64,000 nt of DNA from Aspidiotus rigidus (Eukaryota > Arthropoda > Insecta > Hemiptera > Diaspididae), in contig JAVHKY010000054.1 in the NCBI GenBank assembly GCA_035079385.1, forward strand, positions 5,371,501 to 5,435,500, in the 5' to 3' direction. Shown piece by piece: positions 13,501 through 27,402 of this stretch (position 1 is its first letter; the number at the start of each line of letters is the position of its first letter). Below the pieces are notes generated by a model, which was not told where the DNA came from, made no database searches, and saw only the letters and a list, made by a program, of their open reading frames with translations. The translations under genes and the position numbers were made by a program.

Positions 13501-14193
13501 GAACAACGTTAGTGATAATAGATTCGGGCAATTAGTAAGATAAGATAAATCTCCGAGGTCCGCACAATTGGATAGATCTAGATGCGTTAATTTGGGTAGT
13601 CTCATAATCGTAGAAGCATAAAATTTGGGTACTTGTTGTACATCTTTCAACACCAAACGATGTAAATTCGGCGCATCTAAAACGTATCCGAAGAAGCTCT
13701 CTTCATCTTGATCCGCCTCACTTGGCCACGATTTATTTTTCATATCCTCATCGATAATACCTTTTGGCACTATTTGCACCTCCGATCCAACAGACAAACT
13801 TCTAAGATTCTTACCGTAATCATTGATAAGTTCGAAAGCACGGGGAGTTAAATTTTTACAATAAGCTAAATCCAAATCTTTCAGGTGAAAGTGTAGCACC
13901 TTTCTCAGCCCACTATCCGTAATTGACGAATTCCAAATAGTGACTCTTTGCAAGGCTGCTCTACTTTTATCCTTAAATAAATTGACGAACTTGTCGTCGA
14001 TCGTGCGTCCACTCAGCTGGAAAACTTCGACCAGCGATTCGCATATTTCTTTCGGTAAGAACGTTTCGGGCCCCATTTCGTATCCGTATTCACTCCGCGG
14101 AAAAATACAAGACAAATTCTTGCAGATACATTCCAGACAAATATTGGATAATGTATCTGGCTCCGTGTCGGATTTTACGTTCGAAAATAACAT
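4508..14193 (-). CDS. ZER1: ZER1 (zyg-11 family) CUL2 ubiquitin ligase substrate receptor, 10 exons, complete
   Basis: ZER1 is the substrate-recognition subunit of CUL2-RBX1-Elongin BC ligases. In animals it binds proteins with exposed N-terminal glycine and other small residues. Exons on the minus strand are 14193-13445, 13359-13226, 12909-12758, 11765-11563, 11481-11310, 11220-11059, 10984-10823, 9200-9057, 5083-4831 and 4743-4508. All introns are GT-AG, every junction keeps frame, and the product is 788 aa (human ZER1 is about 766). Residues 15-27 (LSNICLECICKNL) lie where the family has its Elongin/CUL2-binding box. Leucine-rich repeats cover about 60-330 (for example LTHLDLSNCADLGDL and LVSLDISGTNLAGKG). 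An armadillo-like helical domain covers about 350-780, with family blocks GLLGNVAEVKELR, IEVSYNAAGVISHI and RNINYRSFEPIL. The ATG at 14193 gives the family-like N-terminus. GLLGNVAEVKEL and VYPEKYCP favour ZER1 over ZYG11B. Introns 7 and 8 (1.6 and 4.0 kb) are filled with MITEs. The ORF also runs through the last 87-nt intron. Confidence 0.93.
4744..4830 (-). other. ZER1: 87-nt in-frame, stop-free last intron of ZER1
   Basis: The donor reads TATC then GTGAGTATTG and the acceptor ATCGATAG then CCGAG. Removing it joins a tyrosine codon to CCC-GAG-AAA, giving VYPEKYCP, which fits the family. Its length is 29 codons and it has no stop, so retention would add 29 residues just before the C-terminal helices. 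I treat it as an intron because the spliced version matches the conserved protein and the inserted residues do not. Confidence 0.8.
6186..6312. mobile_element. 127-bp palindromic MITE of the TATACTCTGTTCAC family
   Basis: A nearly perfect hairpin: the first 55 or so bases from TATACTCTGTTCACATTAAG are repeated inverted at the end, leaving a short loop. The terminal sequence matches the outer element at 5943-6743, so this is a second, smaller member of the same family inserted within it. Confidence 0.8.
6334..6673. mobile_element. Mutator-like MITE with 9-bp target duplication
   Basis: Long inverted ends start AAGGAACTATATAAGATAGG and extend about 80 bases with some divergence (TATGCGCAAGTGATAA is in both arms). 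The element is flanked on both sides by ACCTTTTAT (6325-6333 and 6674-6682). A 9-bp duplication with long inverted repeats is the usual signature of Mutator-like elements. The target is the right arm of the 5943-6743 element, so this insertion is the younger one. Confidence 0.8.
6931..6960. repeat. (AAT)n microsatellite
   Basis: About nine perfect AAT units in ZER1 intron 8. Confidence 0.95.
7119..7557. mobile_element. 439-bp MITE with TTAA target duplication
   Basis: Inverted ends begin GGGTATGCTCTACCTAGTCA and end with the complement (about 30 bp, including ACTCACAC). TTAA lies immediately outside each end (7115-7118 and 7558-7561). TTAA duplication is typical of piggyBac-type transposition. 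No ORF is present. A related copy with the same outer bases is at 47409-47892. Confidence 0.8.
7562..8360. mobile_element. Second TTAA-family MITE, abutting the first and carrying a nested MITE
   Basis: The left end GGGTATGCTCTCG shares the TTAA at 7558-7561 with the preceding element. The right end (about 8322-8360) is its complement. Inner arm sequence around CACGGGTAGTCTACCCTACG (7771 onward) pairs with the complement at about 8322-8347. The left arm is split by the element at 7591-7767. The expected TTAA on the far right is not intact (ATTC). Confidence 0.7.
7591..7767. mobile_element. Nested Mutator-like MITE, same family as 6334-6673
   Basis: The ends read AGGAACTATATAAGATAGGT and, inverted, the complement of TAAGGAACTA. 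The flanks are GCATCAC plus two bases on each side (7582-7590 and 7768-7776; 7 of 9 match). Its arms also pair internally through AGGAGCAGTTATTC. A second copy of this family within about 1.3 kb shows repeated insertion into ZER1 intron 8. Confidence 0.75.
9201..10030. other. ZER1 intron 7, proximal part
   Basis: Intronic sequence between exon 8 (ending at 9200) and the MITE starting near 10031. I see no exon: the coding sequence of exon 7 joins exon 8 exactly as expected for the family. Confidence 0.6.
10031..10722. mobile_element. Long-TIR MITE in ZER1 intron 7, interrupted by another insertion
   Basis: Inverted arms of about 150 bp pair 10031-10180 with 10270-10392 plus 10695-10722. Shared blocks include TGACGTCATTCATGG, GGAAATCGCA, TCAGTGATTT and GAGAATTCCGG. 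The right arm is broken by the 293-bp element at 10393-10685. There is no coding capacity. Long arms suggest a Mutator-like origin, but I could not settle the target duplication. Confidence 0.7.
10393..10685. mobile_element. 293-bp MITE with 9-bp TSD TTTCCTTCC
   Basis: It is flanked by perfect TTTCCTTCC copies at 10384-10392 and 10686-10694. Its ends are weak inverted repeats sharing AGATRTTGC. The interior holds two direct copies of a unit of about 75 bp (10413-10485 and 10571-10640) rich in ACGAAA. Removing it restores the right arm of the host MITE exactly, which proves insertion. Confidence 0.8.
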
Positions 14194-15108
14194 TATGATG
14201 ACGGTGTTGGATCTTCTTCACAAGTTAGGATGTGGACAGAATATTGATATTCCGTTTATCACAAAAATTATTTACATCGTGGCTTACTTTCGGATTGGGG
14301 TACAAAAATTTTCGGTTCACTCATATTCATACGACATAGGTACTATTTTTCACTAACTGCTTACAAATTACAGAAAAATTATTCAAACATCAACACGTAG
14401 ATCAAAATAAGACGGTTGCGAAAAAGATCAGACAGAGAAATCATCACGATCTTTTCCTTCTTCTGCGACGTCTGATATACAGTACAATAAAGTACAGATG
14501 ATAGTCTGATAATTATAATTTCACACCGTTTTCTAAATTGGAGATCACAGATAGTCATTGTTTACAAAATAAAAATATAGTCATCAGTTGGGTAGGTAGG
14601 TTTAAATAATTCCATTCTATAAAGATTCATCTGTGAGGAACGATGAAGAAAATCGTTCGCGAACCGTACAAAATTGAATGGACGTATTCGCGAAACAATG
14701 ATCAGAAGAAAAAGGCTCACAACATCATCAATTTGAGACCAAAACTATTCGTTTCTCTTGATCGTTGTTTTGCCAATACGTCCATTCATACTTGTATACG
14801 TGCTGGTACTGAACGAGAATAACTTGACAAACTTGAAAGCCAACAAGGACACCGCATGTAATTTTCTGCACCAGCAACTCGAATGGATCAAAATTTTCTT
14901 ATTATCTATCTGACGATATTACAGAAGATTTTAGTCTGTATTTTCTCTTTTTAAAAACTTATGTTTGTTTTGACCATTTGTCAGTTATCTTGGAATCGAA
15001 TCAAATTCACCCTACCATGAAATCCTTCAAGATTTTGGATCATCATCTGTGATAAATTCTAAAGTATGACTGATAGGTTGAAGTGAGATTCTGCTAATCT
15101 GCCGAAAG
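14194..15108. promoter_or_regulatory. Divergent upstream region shared by ZER1 and AFG3L2
   Basis: About 915 bases separate the two start codons, and the genes point away from each other. This interval must hold both 5' UTRs and probably both promoters. Further non-coding exons cannot be excluded. I see no unambiguous TATA box. A strong hairpin lies at 14668-14797. Confidence 0.5.
14668..14797. repeat. 130-bp imperfect hairpin, probable MITE
   Basis: The arms read GAATGGACGTATT...AAACAA.GATCA.AAGAAA at 14676-14712, and the reverse complement ends at 14787. An outer TACAA / TTGTA pair extends it. It lies between the two divergent genes and has no ORF. It could be a small foldback transposon or a structured regulatory element. 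Confidence 0.65.
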
Positions 15109-19272
<4,164 letters not shown>

Positions 19273-20400
19273 TTCTATTGTATGAAGGTCTGAAGTCCGG
19301 ACGTGAAGAGTCTTTTGATTTTTTTTTTAGTCAACAATATTGCGCATTTATTCGATATCGAATTTGTATCGAGTTTTCGTTTCGATTTGTATCTTCGGCG
19401 TTCTGTACAAATATTCCTACTGTAGAAATTGTTTGATTACATTATCGTTTTTAAAAAATTCCTTTGATTTTGTAACTTCAAATTATTTTATAAGTAAGGG
19501 CGCTGCAATAAGCATAGCCTTACCACAACTCGGAAAAAATCGAGTTTTTGGTACCATCTGGTTTTTGACACTTTTCTGGGTTGTTTACAAGAAACCAGAA
19601 GTAAATCGGTGAAAAATTGACCATCAATTCAACGACTATGAACCAACTGATACGTGCGGACGTGAACGTGCCCGGGGGAAGGTTTTCAAAAAATTGCGAT
19701 TATAGATTTCACGAGAATATATTAATTTCTTTTGAGGTATTTGTGAAACGTGGACGAAAATGCGTCATTCCGAACGTATCACAACGAAAATCTCATTTTT
19801 CATATTTTTGAATAAATAGTTTAAGCAAATTAATTCATTCTTATGTAAAGTTATATTCATGGTTCAAAAAAAAATACCTAATCGAAAAACTCTCACAAAT
19901 AAGGTAGAAGGCAGCAACTAAATAAAATATACCTACTTTTATCTTGAAAAACGTAGTAAGCTTCAGACGTCAGAATTTTCCTTTCTAAATAAATTGCTCC
20001 CTTAGTCTGGAGAAAATGGTCAGAAAATTCTCTCGACGTTGAAAAATTATTGAGAGGGCAGAATCTAAGGAATATCCCCTATTTTTAGATTTGGAAAAAG
20101 TAGTCAGCTTCTGTCCTCTCAATTTTCCTTCTTGAACAGAATCGATTCTTGTCTAAAATTGCGTTAAATACATGCAAGAGAATCGAGTAAAATTTGAGCA
20201 ATTTTTTCAAGCCTTCTTTTTTCATTTTGAAGCTTTGTAAAGTCATTTAGGTATTTTTGCGGACTCTGCGCTAAATTTCACTGAGGAATCGAGAAAATTT
20301 TGAACTTGAAGAAAAGTTTCAATTTAAGATGGTTTTGACCTTCTTCAGGCCAATTCACACTTTGTAGTGGGGAGGATCTGAGATGAACACTCAATAGTAC
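19273..20400 (+). other. AFG3L2 3' UTR and following spacer
   Basis: No further coding exon is seen after the stop at 19272. AATAAA at 19811-19816 is the best candidate polyadenylation signal. The remainder is unremarkable AT-rich sequence. Confidence 0.5.
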
Positions 20401-20535
20401 AGACAGAGTCAAAAACGACGGCTTCCTTAACGAAGTTAAACGAGGGACGCAGGGAACCTGTTCTATGAGTCAAGTTGGTTTTGGTATTCAGAGTTCAAGA
20501 AAGCCTAGACCTAATATAGGCCTAGAATAAAATAG
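20401..20535 (+). repeat. Diverged end-fragment of the minisatellite-cored module
   Basis: It contains the conserved 3'-side block seen in the 24-31 kb array: CGACGGCTTCCTTAACGAAG, then GCAGGGAACCTGTT, then AAGCCTAGACCTA. No 45-bp units adjoin this side, so it is a truncated copy. Two degenerate 45-bp-like units follow at about 20575-20680 in the other orientation. Confidence 0.7.
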
Positions 20536-20639
20536 GACGTCATCAGTGACTTTGACCTATTTTAGGAACTTGAAAATACATAGCTCCGAGGTCAACATTT
20601 TTCCAAACTCCCCTCCCACCATACATGGCTTGAGAGTGG

Positions 20640-20850
20640 AAATTTTTCCAAGTCCCTCTCCTTACTTTCATCAAACTTCTTTCCCATGTATTTATTACCC
20701 TTCTTTTATTTCTACTTGAACATTGAGGAATTTTTCCTTGTTTAGCTCTTTTGAACATTAATAATACATCCAGATCAGTCAATAATTCCAACTTTTATTC
20801 AGTTGTTTTTGGCATACAATCCTAGGAAAATTCAGGAGTTGTGTAACACC
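20640..20850 (-). pseudogene. Fragment of Polinton/Maverick-type DNA polymerase B (copy 1)
   Basis: The minus-strand frame reads ELLTDLDVLLMFKRAKQGK then PQCSSRNKRR. This resembles the family pattern LLTDxDMLLMxExGIRGGxxQCSNRYAKANN of protein-primed type B polymerases in Polinton/Maverick elements. Its outer end runs into minisatellite-like repeat. It is about 65 codons long and has lost the catalytic motifs. A sister fragment lies on the plus strand at 22270-22890. Confidence 0.5.
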
Positions 20851-21151
20851 AAACAGGACCTAGTTTCAATCTTTTGAGTGATGATTCCCTAAAATTCGCC
20901 ATAATATCAGTCATACAAGTAGGTACATCTATTGCATTGTACAACATAGTAAGTTCTTTCATATTTTCAATATTTATATTTCCTAGGTATAATTATATTC
21001 TCATATGTTCATAATTTAATAGATTATAAAATTTATCCTTTGAAAAACCCTTCATCATATTTTTTCAATGAATTCATAAAATCCTAATTTCTTACTGTGA
21101 TGTTTTGAATAAATACTTTCTTTCAATATAAAATTAATTTAGTTTTTAGGT

Positions 21152-21174
21152 GTTTTTTTTTTTTTTTTTTTTTT
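21152..21174. repeat. Poly-T tract
   Basis: About 22 consecutive T bases in otherwise AT-rich sequence with no gene around it. Confidence 0.9.
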
Positions 21175-21280
21175 CACCAAATCATTCTTCAAATTTTCAA
21201 AATGACAATATTATTATTATCACTTTTAGAATTATTTTTGCTGGCTAATTTAATCCACAATAATTCTTTACCTACCATGA

Positions 21281-21388
21281 AGAAATCGACCTTAAGTGAT
21301 TTATACCGCAGCTACATTTCTGCAGCATGAATAATTCAGTACTGCAGAAATGTAGCTCTACTGCATAAATCTTATAAGGTCGATTTCT
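21281..21388. mobile_element. 108-bp foldback MITE
   Basis: Inverted arms begin AGAAATCGACCTTA and include GAGCTACATTTCTGCAG (inverted), closing on a loop of about 20 bases. No ORF is present, and I could not define a target duplication. Confidence 0.7.
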
Positions 21389-21648
21389 GTGTGACAGGTC
21401 ACTTGATCGGATAATATCTTTTTGTTAGGAAAACTGTTTAAGTACATTTTTACAAAATATCTTGTCTTTTAACTAATTTCTATAAAATTTTTAGTTAAAA
21501 AATGGTGAGAATTTCTTTCATAATTACATTTAAAAATGAAGAATCAACATTTTCTTTTTCAACCTTATAGATACCTCTAAGTATCTGATGGAAAATTGTG
21601 TACATTGATTATTGTGATGACATATTGATGGGCCTTTTTCAATGAAAA

Positions 21649-21902
21649 TTGTAACCTTCCAACGGACTAGGGCCCCTAGGGTTGAAACATTACTATTATT
21701 TTTGAACATTTCTGTAAATAAATTTATGAATAGTTTCTTCTTCATTTTGATCTCATTGCCTGCTGCATATATCTGATCAACATCATACCTACTTAACACT
21801 AATATTTGTTGATAATTCGTTTGTTATTTGTTAATTAAATGCAAAAAAACGTGGTACTTTTTCGTTAACCTTAAGGGCCCTTTTCTGTTGGAAGGTCACA
21901 AA
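21649..21902. mobile_element. 254-bp MITE with about 40-bp inverted ends
   Basis: The left end TTGTAACCTTCCAACGGACT pairs with the right-end complement TTTGTGACCTTCCAACAGAA. Both arms continue through AGGGCCC and AGGTT. The interior is AT-rich without coding capacity. Confidence 0.65.
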
Positions 21903-22269
21903 TTGAGATTATTAACCCTCTTAATGTTTGCCGCGTAGTAAAGAAAAAATATTAAGTATTATTTTTATAAAATAATTATAAAATACTATGGTTCAGGTTT
22001 AACAAGTGAAAAATAATAATTTTAGATGACATTGAGTCAAGATTTCTAGATTCCTATTTAAAAGAAAGGAAAAAGAAAAATTATAATTTCATTTAATATA
22101 ATTGTAATACAATATTATAAAAATTAATAATAATATTAGATAAATTTAATTTGATAGTAAAATTATTTTGTTTAAATATCATAGACAATTAACGAAAAAG
22201 AAAAAAAATTCATTCAATAAATTGACAACATAAATTAATTTTCATTGAAACAATTTCTATCGATCTGAA

Positions 22270-22890
22270 TTAGGTAAAAATTTAAAACTTATCATTTTAA
22301 AGATTTGAAGAATGAGTTAGTAAAAAACCATCTAAAAACTTATTTGAGATGGAAAGAAGTATTTAAATATTTAAATTATCGAGTAAGAATCCTACTTTTA
22401 AGATTATATGAATTCATTTTTATAACGTTCAAATGATGAACAAGTTAATGCTGGAGAATATTATTATACACAGAAAATTTGCAAATATTTTGATATTAAT
22501 AATATGGAAGAATTTATTACGACTAAGTTACAATAGATGTACAGTCTACTCTTACTGACTGATATCAATATCATGGAAAATAGGGTCACATTAGCTGCCT
22601 ATATGGAATACGAGTATATAGATTGTGTGATAAAACACAACTCCTGAATTTTCCAAAACAACTTAACAAAAATTGAAATCATTGACTCATATGTGTTTAT
22701 GTTATTAATGTTCGAAAGAGCTGAACAAGGAGAAACTTTTCAATGTTCAATTACAAACGAAAGGACTCGTAATTCCTACCTAAATATATCGGAAAGAGAT
22801 TTGATAAAAATACGTAATAATATTCTACATTATTTTATTCAATATTTATACCTAGATACAAATAATTCACATGGATATAGACAATAATAT
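22270..22890 (+). pseudogene. Fragment of Polinton/Maverick-type DNA polymerase B (copy 2)
   Basis: Broken plus-strand frames show successive blocks of the type B polymerase of Polinton/Maverick transposons. About 22433-22520 reads NDEQVNAGEYYYTQKICKYF. About 22540-22600 reads LLLLTDINIMENR, compared with the family LLLLADxFENFR. About 22696-22760 reads MLLMFERAEQGETFQCS. About 22840-22885 reads QYLYLDTNNSHGYRQ, compared with QYLDANNLYGWAMS, the region of the first catalytic motif. Stops and frame changes separate them. The blocks are in the correct order, which makes chance unlikely. About 150-200 bp is shared inverted with 20640-20850. Confidence 0.6.
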
Positions 22891-24060
22891 GTAAATATCT
22901 ATCATAATTATACCTAGTGAATGTGAATGAAGGAATCCAGAATATTTTAATGAAAAGAGAATTATGAAAATGAAAGATCCAGGTACCGGTGCTCTACTCT
23001 TACGATGCAGTTTGATTCCAACGTATTCTGTCAATATGAGAACTTGGTGTAGTACATTCGATGTTTTTTGCGAGTCATTCACGTTTGAAAATCGAAGCCG
23101 GATTTTACCTTCATTAATATTACTTACTAATGTAGGTGCGTAGAGTTTCTTCTGTAATGTTTCTTTCTTCTCTTCTTTTGGTTTTCCCATCCTTTTGCTC
23201 AAAGTCTTACGTTGTATCTACATTTAGTTTTGTAGTGCAAAATGATGAGACTGAAAGGTGAATAAACGTTACGTTTACAGAGAGATTGTTGGTAAATTCA
23301 AATACGCGAAGGATTACACATCGCGAATAGAATATTTAAATTAGAGACTGTCTACTTTTCTAATAGAAACAAGACGTTCGAATAAGAAAAGAGAGGCGTC
23401 TTCTCCTATTCGCAGTTCAGTGAATTTCTGTTCGGAAAATTATTCAACACAGAAATATTTCGTATTCGCTGAAGCTTAAAATCCTTTCATGTTAAAATAT
23501 CATTCGTCTTATGTCAGCTCTTCTTCACAATCAATAACGCAGATCGGATCTCAAAACTATGTACCGCACTCACATCCTCTACTCTTGACGTGGGTACTCT
23601 ACGGAGTAGTAAAAACACGAAAAAAGATAAACATGTGCTGCGGAAATCTTTTGAATGGAAAACGCGATACAAGAAATTTCTATTTGCCTGTTCACCTACG
23701 TTCAAGTCGTGCTCTATTCACTCACTCATGCCTGTTCCTCGGTTCAATCTCAACCCCACTTGCTGATGCTCCTCTCCACCTCGCAACACGTACAATGAAC
23801 GGAGAGAGGATTGAAATTACGCCTTCGATGGCTATAATAGATTTTAACCTTGGAACTCTCATAGAGGAGGGACTGGAAAATTTTCGAAGGGGACTTAGCT
23901 TCGTGACGAGATGTCATTACGAGAAGATCGGGAAGAACTTAAACCAAAGATCAGAAGGAGAGGGGGCTTCGAGAAATTTAGGACCAATTTTCGAATTATG
24001 GAGGGGAACGTCTAGGTTAGATAAGAGGAAAGTTGAGCTCGGCCGGGGATATTTGGAAGC
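22891..24060. other. No recognised gene
   Basis: A 111-codon minus frame (23202-22867) and a 231-codon plus frame (23489-24184) are open. Neither shows a domain I recognise, and the second runs into repeat sequence at its 3' end. I leave both unassigned. Confidence 0.4.
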
Positions 24061-24254
24061 TTCGGGAGGAGCGAAGTTTTCAACAGGGAACCTGTTTTGT
24101 CGGAGGGTATTTTATAGAAAAATGACGTGGCGCCGGGAGGCAAAACGTGGGACAGAAAAATTTTTACCTCCGGGCTACGTATGATAGGAAAGGGACTTAG
24201 AAAAATTTCATCCTCCGAGCTATACGTATATGATATAAGGTGTTTCATGCTAGT

Positions 24255-24680
24255 TTAGTATATATACTGTATATTAAGCCTATGTTAGTATAAGCCCACT
24301 TATACTATTATATCAAGCCTAGTATAACGAAGGCTAAAATTCAACATTTTTTGGGCTAGTCATTATAGGCCTAATACAATATATTAGCCCCAGTATAATG
24401 AAGGCTGGAATTTGAAATTTTCTAGGCTACCTATAATAGGCATAGTCTGGTATATTAGGCTTGAAGGCTAAAGTTCGAAATTTTGCCATGTCCGTAGGCC
24501 TAATATACTTCATATTAAATGTAGTTAGTATAAGACTAGTTATACTTTCAGGCTAGTCATTAAGGCCTAGTGCAGTATTTTAGGCCCAATATAATGAAGG
24601 CTAAGTTTAAAATTTCTTAGGCTAATTATTACAGGCCTAGTATGGTATATTAGGCTTAGTATAATGAAGGCTAATGTTTG
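24255..24680. repeat. Diverged tandem repeat based on GGCCTAGTATAATGAAGGCT
   Basis: Four or five imperfect units of about 90-100 bp, each with a TAGGC-TAGTATA core and AATGAAGGCTA. Similar sequence recurs at 54720-54850 and 56050-56140, on both sides of the R1-like fragment, and in the module arms (GCTAGTATAAAGAAGGCC). Confidence 0.7.
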
Positions 24681-25208
24681 ACCAAAGGCTCAAGCTATTT
24701 AGGAATAAGAATACACAACAGTGACGCCCATAAAACAGGTTCCCTGTTTGCCTCAATTAATAAGGTTAATAAAGGCAACCCCGAGCGGCTCACAAAGTGG
24801 GCTACGAGTTTTAACAGGAACCTGTTTTACGGGGGGCTTTTTGAGAAATTCGCCGTGCGCCGTCCGCCGTCCAGCAAAAAACTTGGAAAAACGACGGCTT
24901 CCTTAACGAAGTTAAACGAGGAACGCAGGGAACCTGTTTTATGAGTCAAATGGGATTTGGTATTGAAAATTCAAGGAAGCCTAGACCTAGATAAAGCTAG
25001 TATAAAGAAGGCCTAGACGTAAAATAAGCCTAGTATAATGTAGTTTGAAAGTCCAAGTTTTAACAGGGAACCTGTTTTATGGGGGGCTATTTGAGAAATC
25101 TGCCGTGCGCCGTCCGCCGTCCGCCGTCCAGCGAAAAACTTAAAAAAATTTCGACCCTTGAGCTATATATGATAGAAGGGGGACTTAGAAAGATTTCGAC
25201 TCTCGAGC

Positions 25209-25390
25209 TAAAATCTTCGTAGTTCGGTTTATCTTCAAGAGATGTTTATTCGCTGTTGCTTTACAATTTTATGATCATTGTACCGTATGTACTACGGTAT
25301 AGTACAGATAATATAGATTGCTAAGCATAATAATAATCTCGTGTGCTCTCGAGTCGATGATTCTGCGACTATTGGGTTTCACAGTTTACA
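25209..25390 (-). repeat. 3' LTR
   Basis: 182 bp with no difference I can see from 27403-27584, which implies recent insertion. The flanking sequence on the body side is not purine-rich, so a polypurine tract is not evident. Confidence 0.85.
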
Positions 25391-25874
25391 CGGCCATACT
25401 GACATCAACGTCGTCCCGACGTTGAACTCAAAAAAAATCCTTCAATTTGACAGCTTTGAAGGTTAACATTCTCGTGGCATTAATTGGGGAATGAGGATTC
25501 AAACCGAGTTTTTCTGGTATAATTTGGTTGAGCACGTTCACGGCCATTTTGACGCACAATGACGTCCTCGTCATTAAGAAAGGCCATTCGGTCATTCTGA
25601 CTACAATTTTATTTTGTCGCGTTTGATTCTGTTGAAATATGTGCTGGTATCGTTTTTAATCTTTCTGCGTTCACATCTTCTTCAGGAAAGTGAAGAGGTT
25701 TTTATGTTGAAACAATACATGTCTCAGTAACGAAAATTAAGCCGGCGGATATATCATTACGGCGTTGGTATAATTGTAAATACGCGTGGTCGAGCTGATA
25801 AAATGAATCGGAAATGTTAGTGCTGAAACAGAAAACAAAACATAAGAGCACAAAACTCACTACATGTGATTTGT

Positions 25875-26340
25875 GGCTGAGGTTCACACGACAGATCTCT
25901 TTTCCTGAGATAAGGTGAACTAGAAATGTTTTGGCTGAGAGTTCACACGACAGATCTCTTTTCTTGAGATAAGGTGAACTAGAAATGGTTTTGCTGAGAG
26001 TTCACACGACAGATCTCTTTTTCTGAGATAAGGTGAACTAGAAATGTTTTGGCTGAGAGTTCACACGACAGATCTCTTTTGCTGAGATAAGGTGAACTAG
26101 AGTTATTCATGGCAGGGGTTCACACGACAGATCTCTTTTCTGGAGATAAGGTGAACCAGAAACATTATGGCAGGGGTTGACACGACAGATCTCGTTTCCT
26201 GAGATAAGGTGAACCAGAAGCATTCATGGCAGGGGTTCACACGACAGATCTCTCTTTTGAGATAAGGTGAACCAGAAACATTATGGCAGGGGTTCACACG
26301 ACAGATCTCTCTTTTGAGATAAGGTGAACCAAAAACATTC
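25875..26340. repeat. Tandem array of eight units of about 59 bp inside the LTR element
   Basis: GTTCACACGACAGATCTC recurs at 25882, 25941, 26000, 26059, 26118, 26176 (one change), 26235 and 26292. Spacing is 59 bp for most units and 57-58 for the others. Each unit holds an imperfect hairpin (AGATCTC...GAGATAAGG). It lies 3' of gag in the element's own orientation. Confidence 0.9.
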
Positions 26341-26367
26341 TTGGTTTGCTTGTAGTAAACACAGCTG

Positions 26368-26977
26368 CTATATTTCATCTTGGTATTTGCTCTGTTGACT
26401 GTTGATATCCCGTTGATCCTTTGATATAGGTAGCTGATACGCGCGACAATTTTGGATGAAACCACTGCCGGATTTGAAACAAGCGTTGATCAGTCGGAGT
26501 TGTAGGCGACTTTGCTTGACTGGGTGGCCTTGCCTCGTTTTTTTCAGCCAGATTTGCACAAGTTTGTCAGCTTCTATAACCGTTGATGACGAATTTGAAA
26601 CCATTCCGTCTGAACGAGGGGTATTTCTCGATCGCTTTCGACATTGGACTTGAGCAATTTCTGCTGGACCGTTGAAAGCGGTCAAAAATTTCGTGAAATT
26701 CTAGGAACGCGTTTCTTCTTGTTGGAAATGTTGTTGTAAGCAGTTCCTTCCATTCTGGCCACGTGTAGTTGATGGTTGGTAGTCCTTGGTACCACGCCTT
26801 CGCGACACCGGCCAACTTCAAGAGGGCAAAGTAGGCCGTCGTTGTATTCGGCCAATTGTAGATAGCAATCAGTTCATCAACTTTTTCGAGCCAAAGTTCC
26901 ACAGTTGTATCTTTGGGGTCAAATGGCGGAATAAGGTCCTTGGCCGCCATAGCTGGGTTGGCGCTACAGGTTGGCAT
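26368..26977 (-). pseudogene. Ty3/gypsy-type gag fragment, frameshifted
   Basis: The frame 26977-26567 reads IPPFDPKDTTVELWLEKVDE, then AYFALLKLAGVAKAWYQGLP and TWPEWKELLTTTFP. This is the spacing of the Retrotrans_gag capsid domain (F-x-P...W-x-x-x-V-D...A..W...W..F...F). The frame is lost near 26600-26690 and a second frame continues to 26368. No zinc knuckle or pol follows. It would supply capsid for packaging if intact. Confidence 0.7.
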
Positions 26978-27402
26978 TACACTTATCGTTCTTAATCCGT
27001 CGTGAGTTTCTTCCGGCTGGTTTCTCGCATTGTTGGTTGTCGTCGTTCTCCTTCGATCGCGTGGTTGTACTGGGTTTATTCGACGTTGGTTGTTCGTTTG
27101 ATAAACGACATTGAATTTGAATTTGTAGTCGTTTCTGTTTCTGGCGTTTGAATTCCTTCAGTTTCAGTTATCTCATCGGTAGAGCGGTTTCAATTTCGCC
27201 AAATATCAAACGCGTATGTTATCTTCACCATTGGCTGCTCTGGACTGGTTTCAACGAACTTTGTTTCTTCGGAGGTGGTATCGCATTCAGAATCGCGAGG
27301 AGAAAAAAAAAAAAAAAAAGTTTTCTTGGTGGCGACAACTTCTCTGTTTGCTGAGATCGCGCAAGATGGCGTTGAGTTAGGCGCGGCTTATCCCACTTCT
27401 GA

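Noticed and set aside
13940..14356. 138-codon open frame on plus
   Set aside because: Antisense shadow of ZER1 exon 1.
23489..24184. 231-codon open frame on plus
   Set aside because: No domain, no splice context, and its end is made of the repeat module; likely chance or repeat-derived.
25875..26340. CRISPR-like array (eight regular repeats)
   Set aside because: The spacers are as conserved as the repeats and the unit is one continuous 59-bp tandem repeat inside a eukaryotic retroelement.
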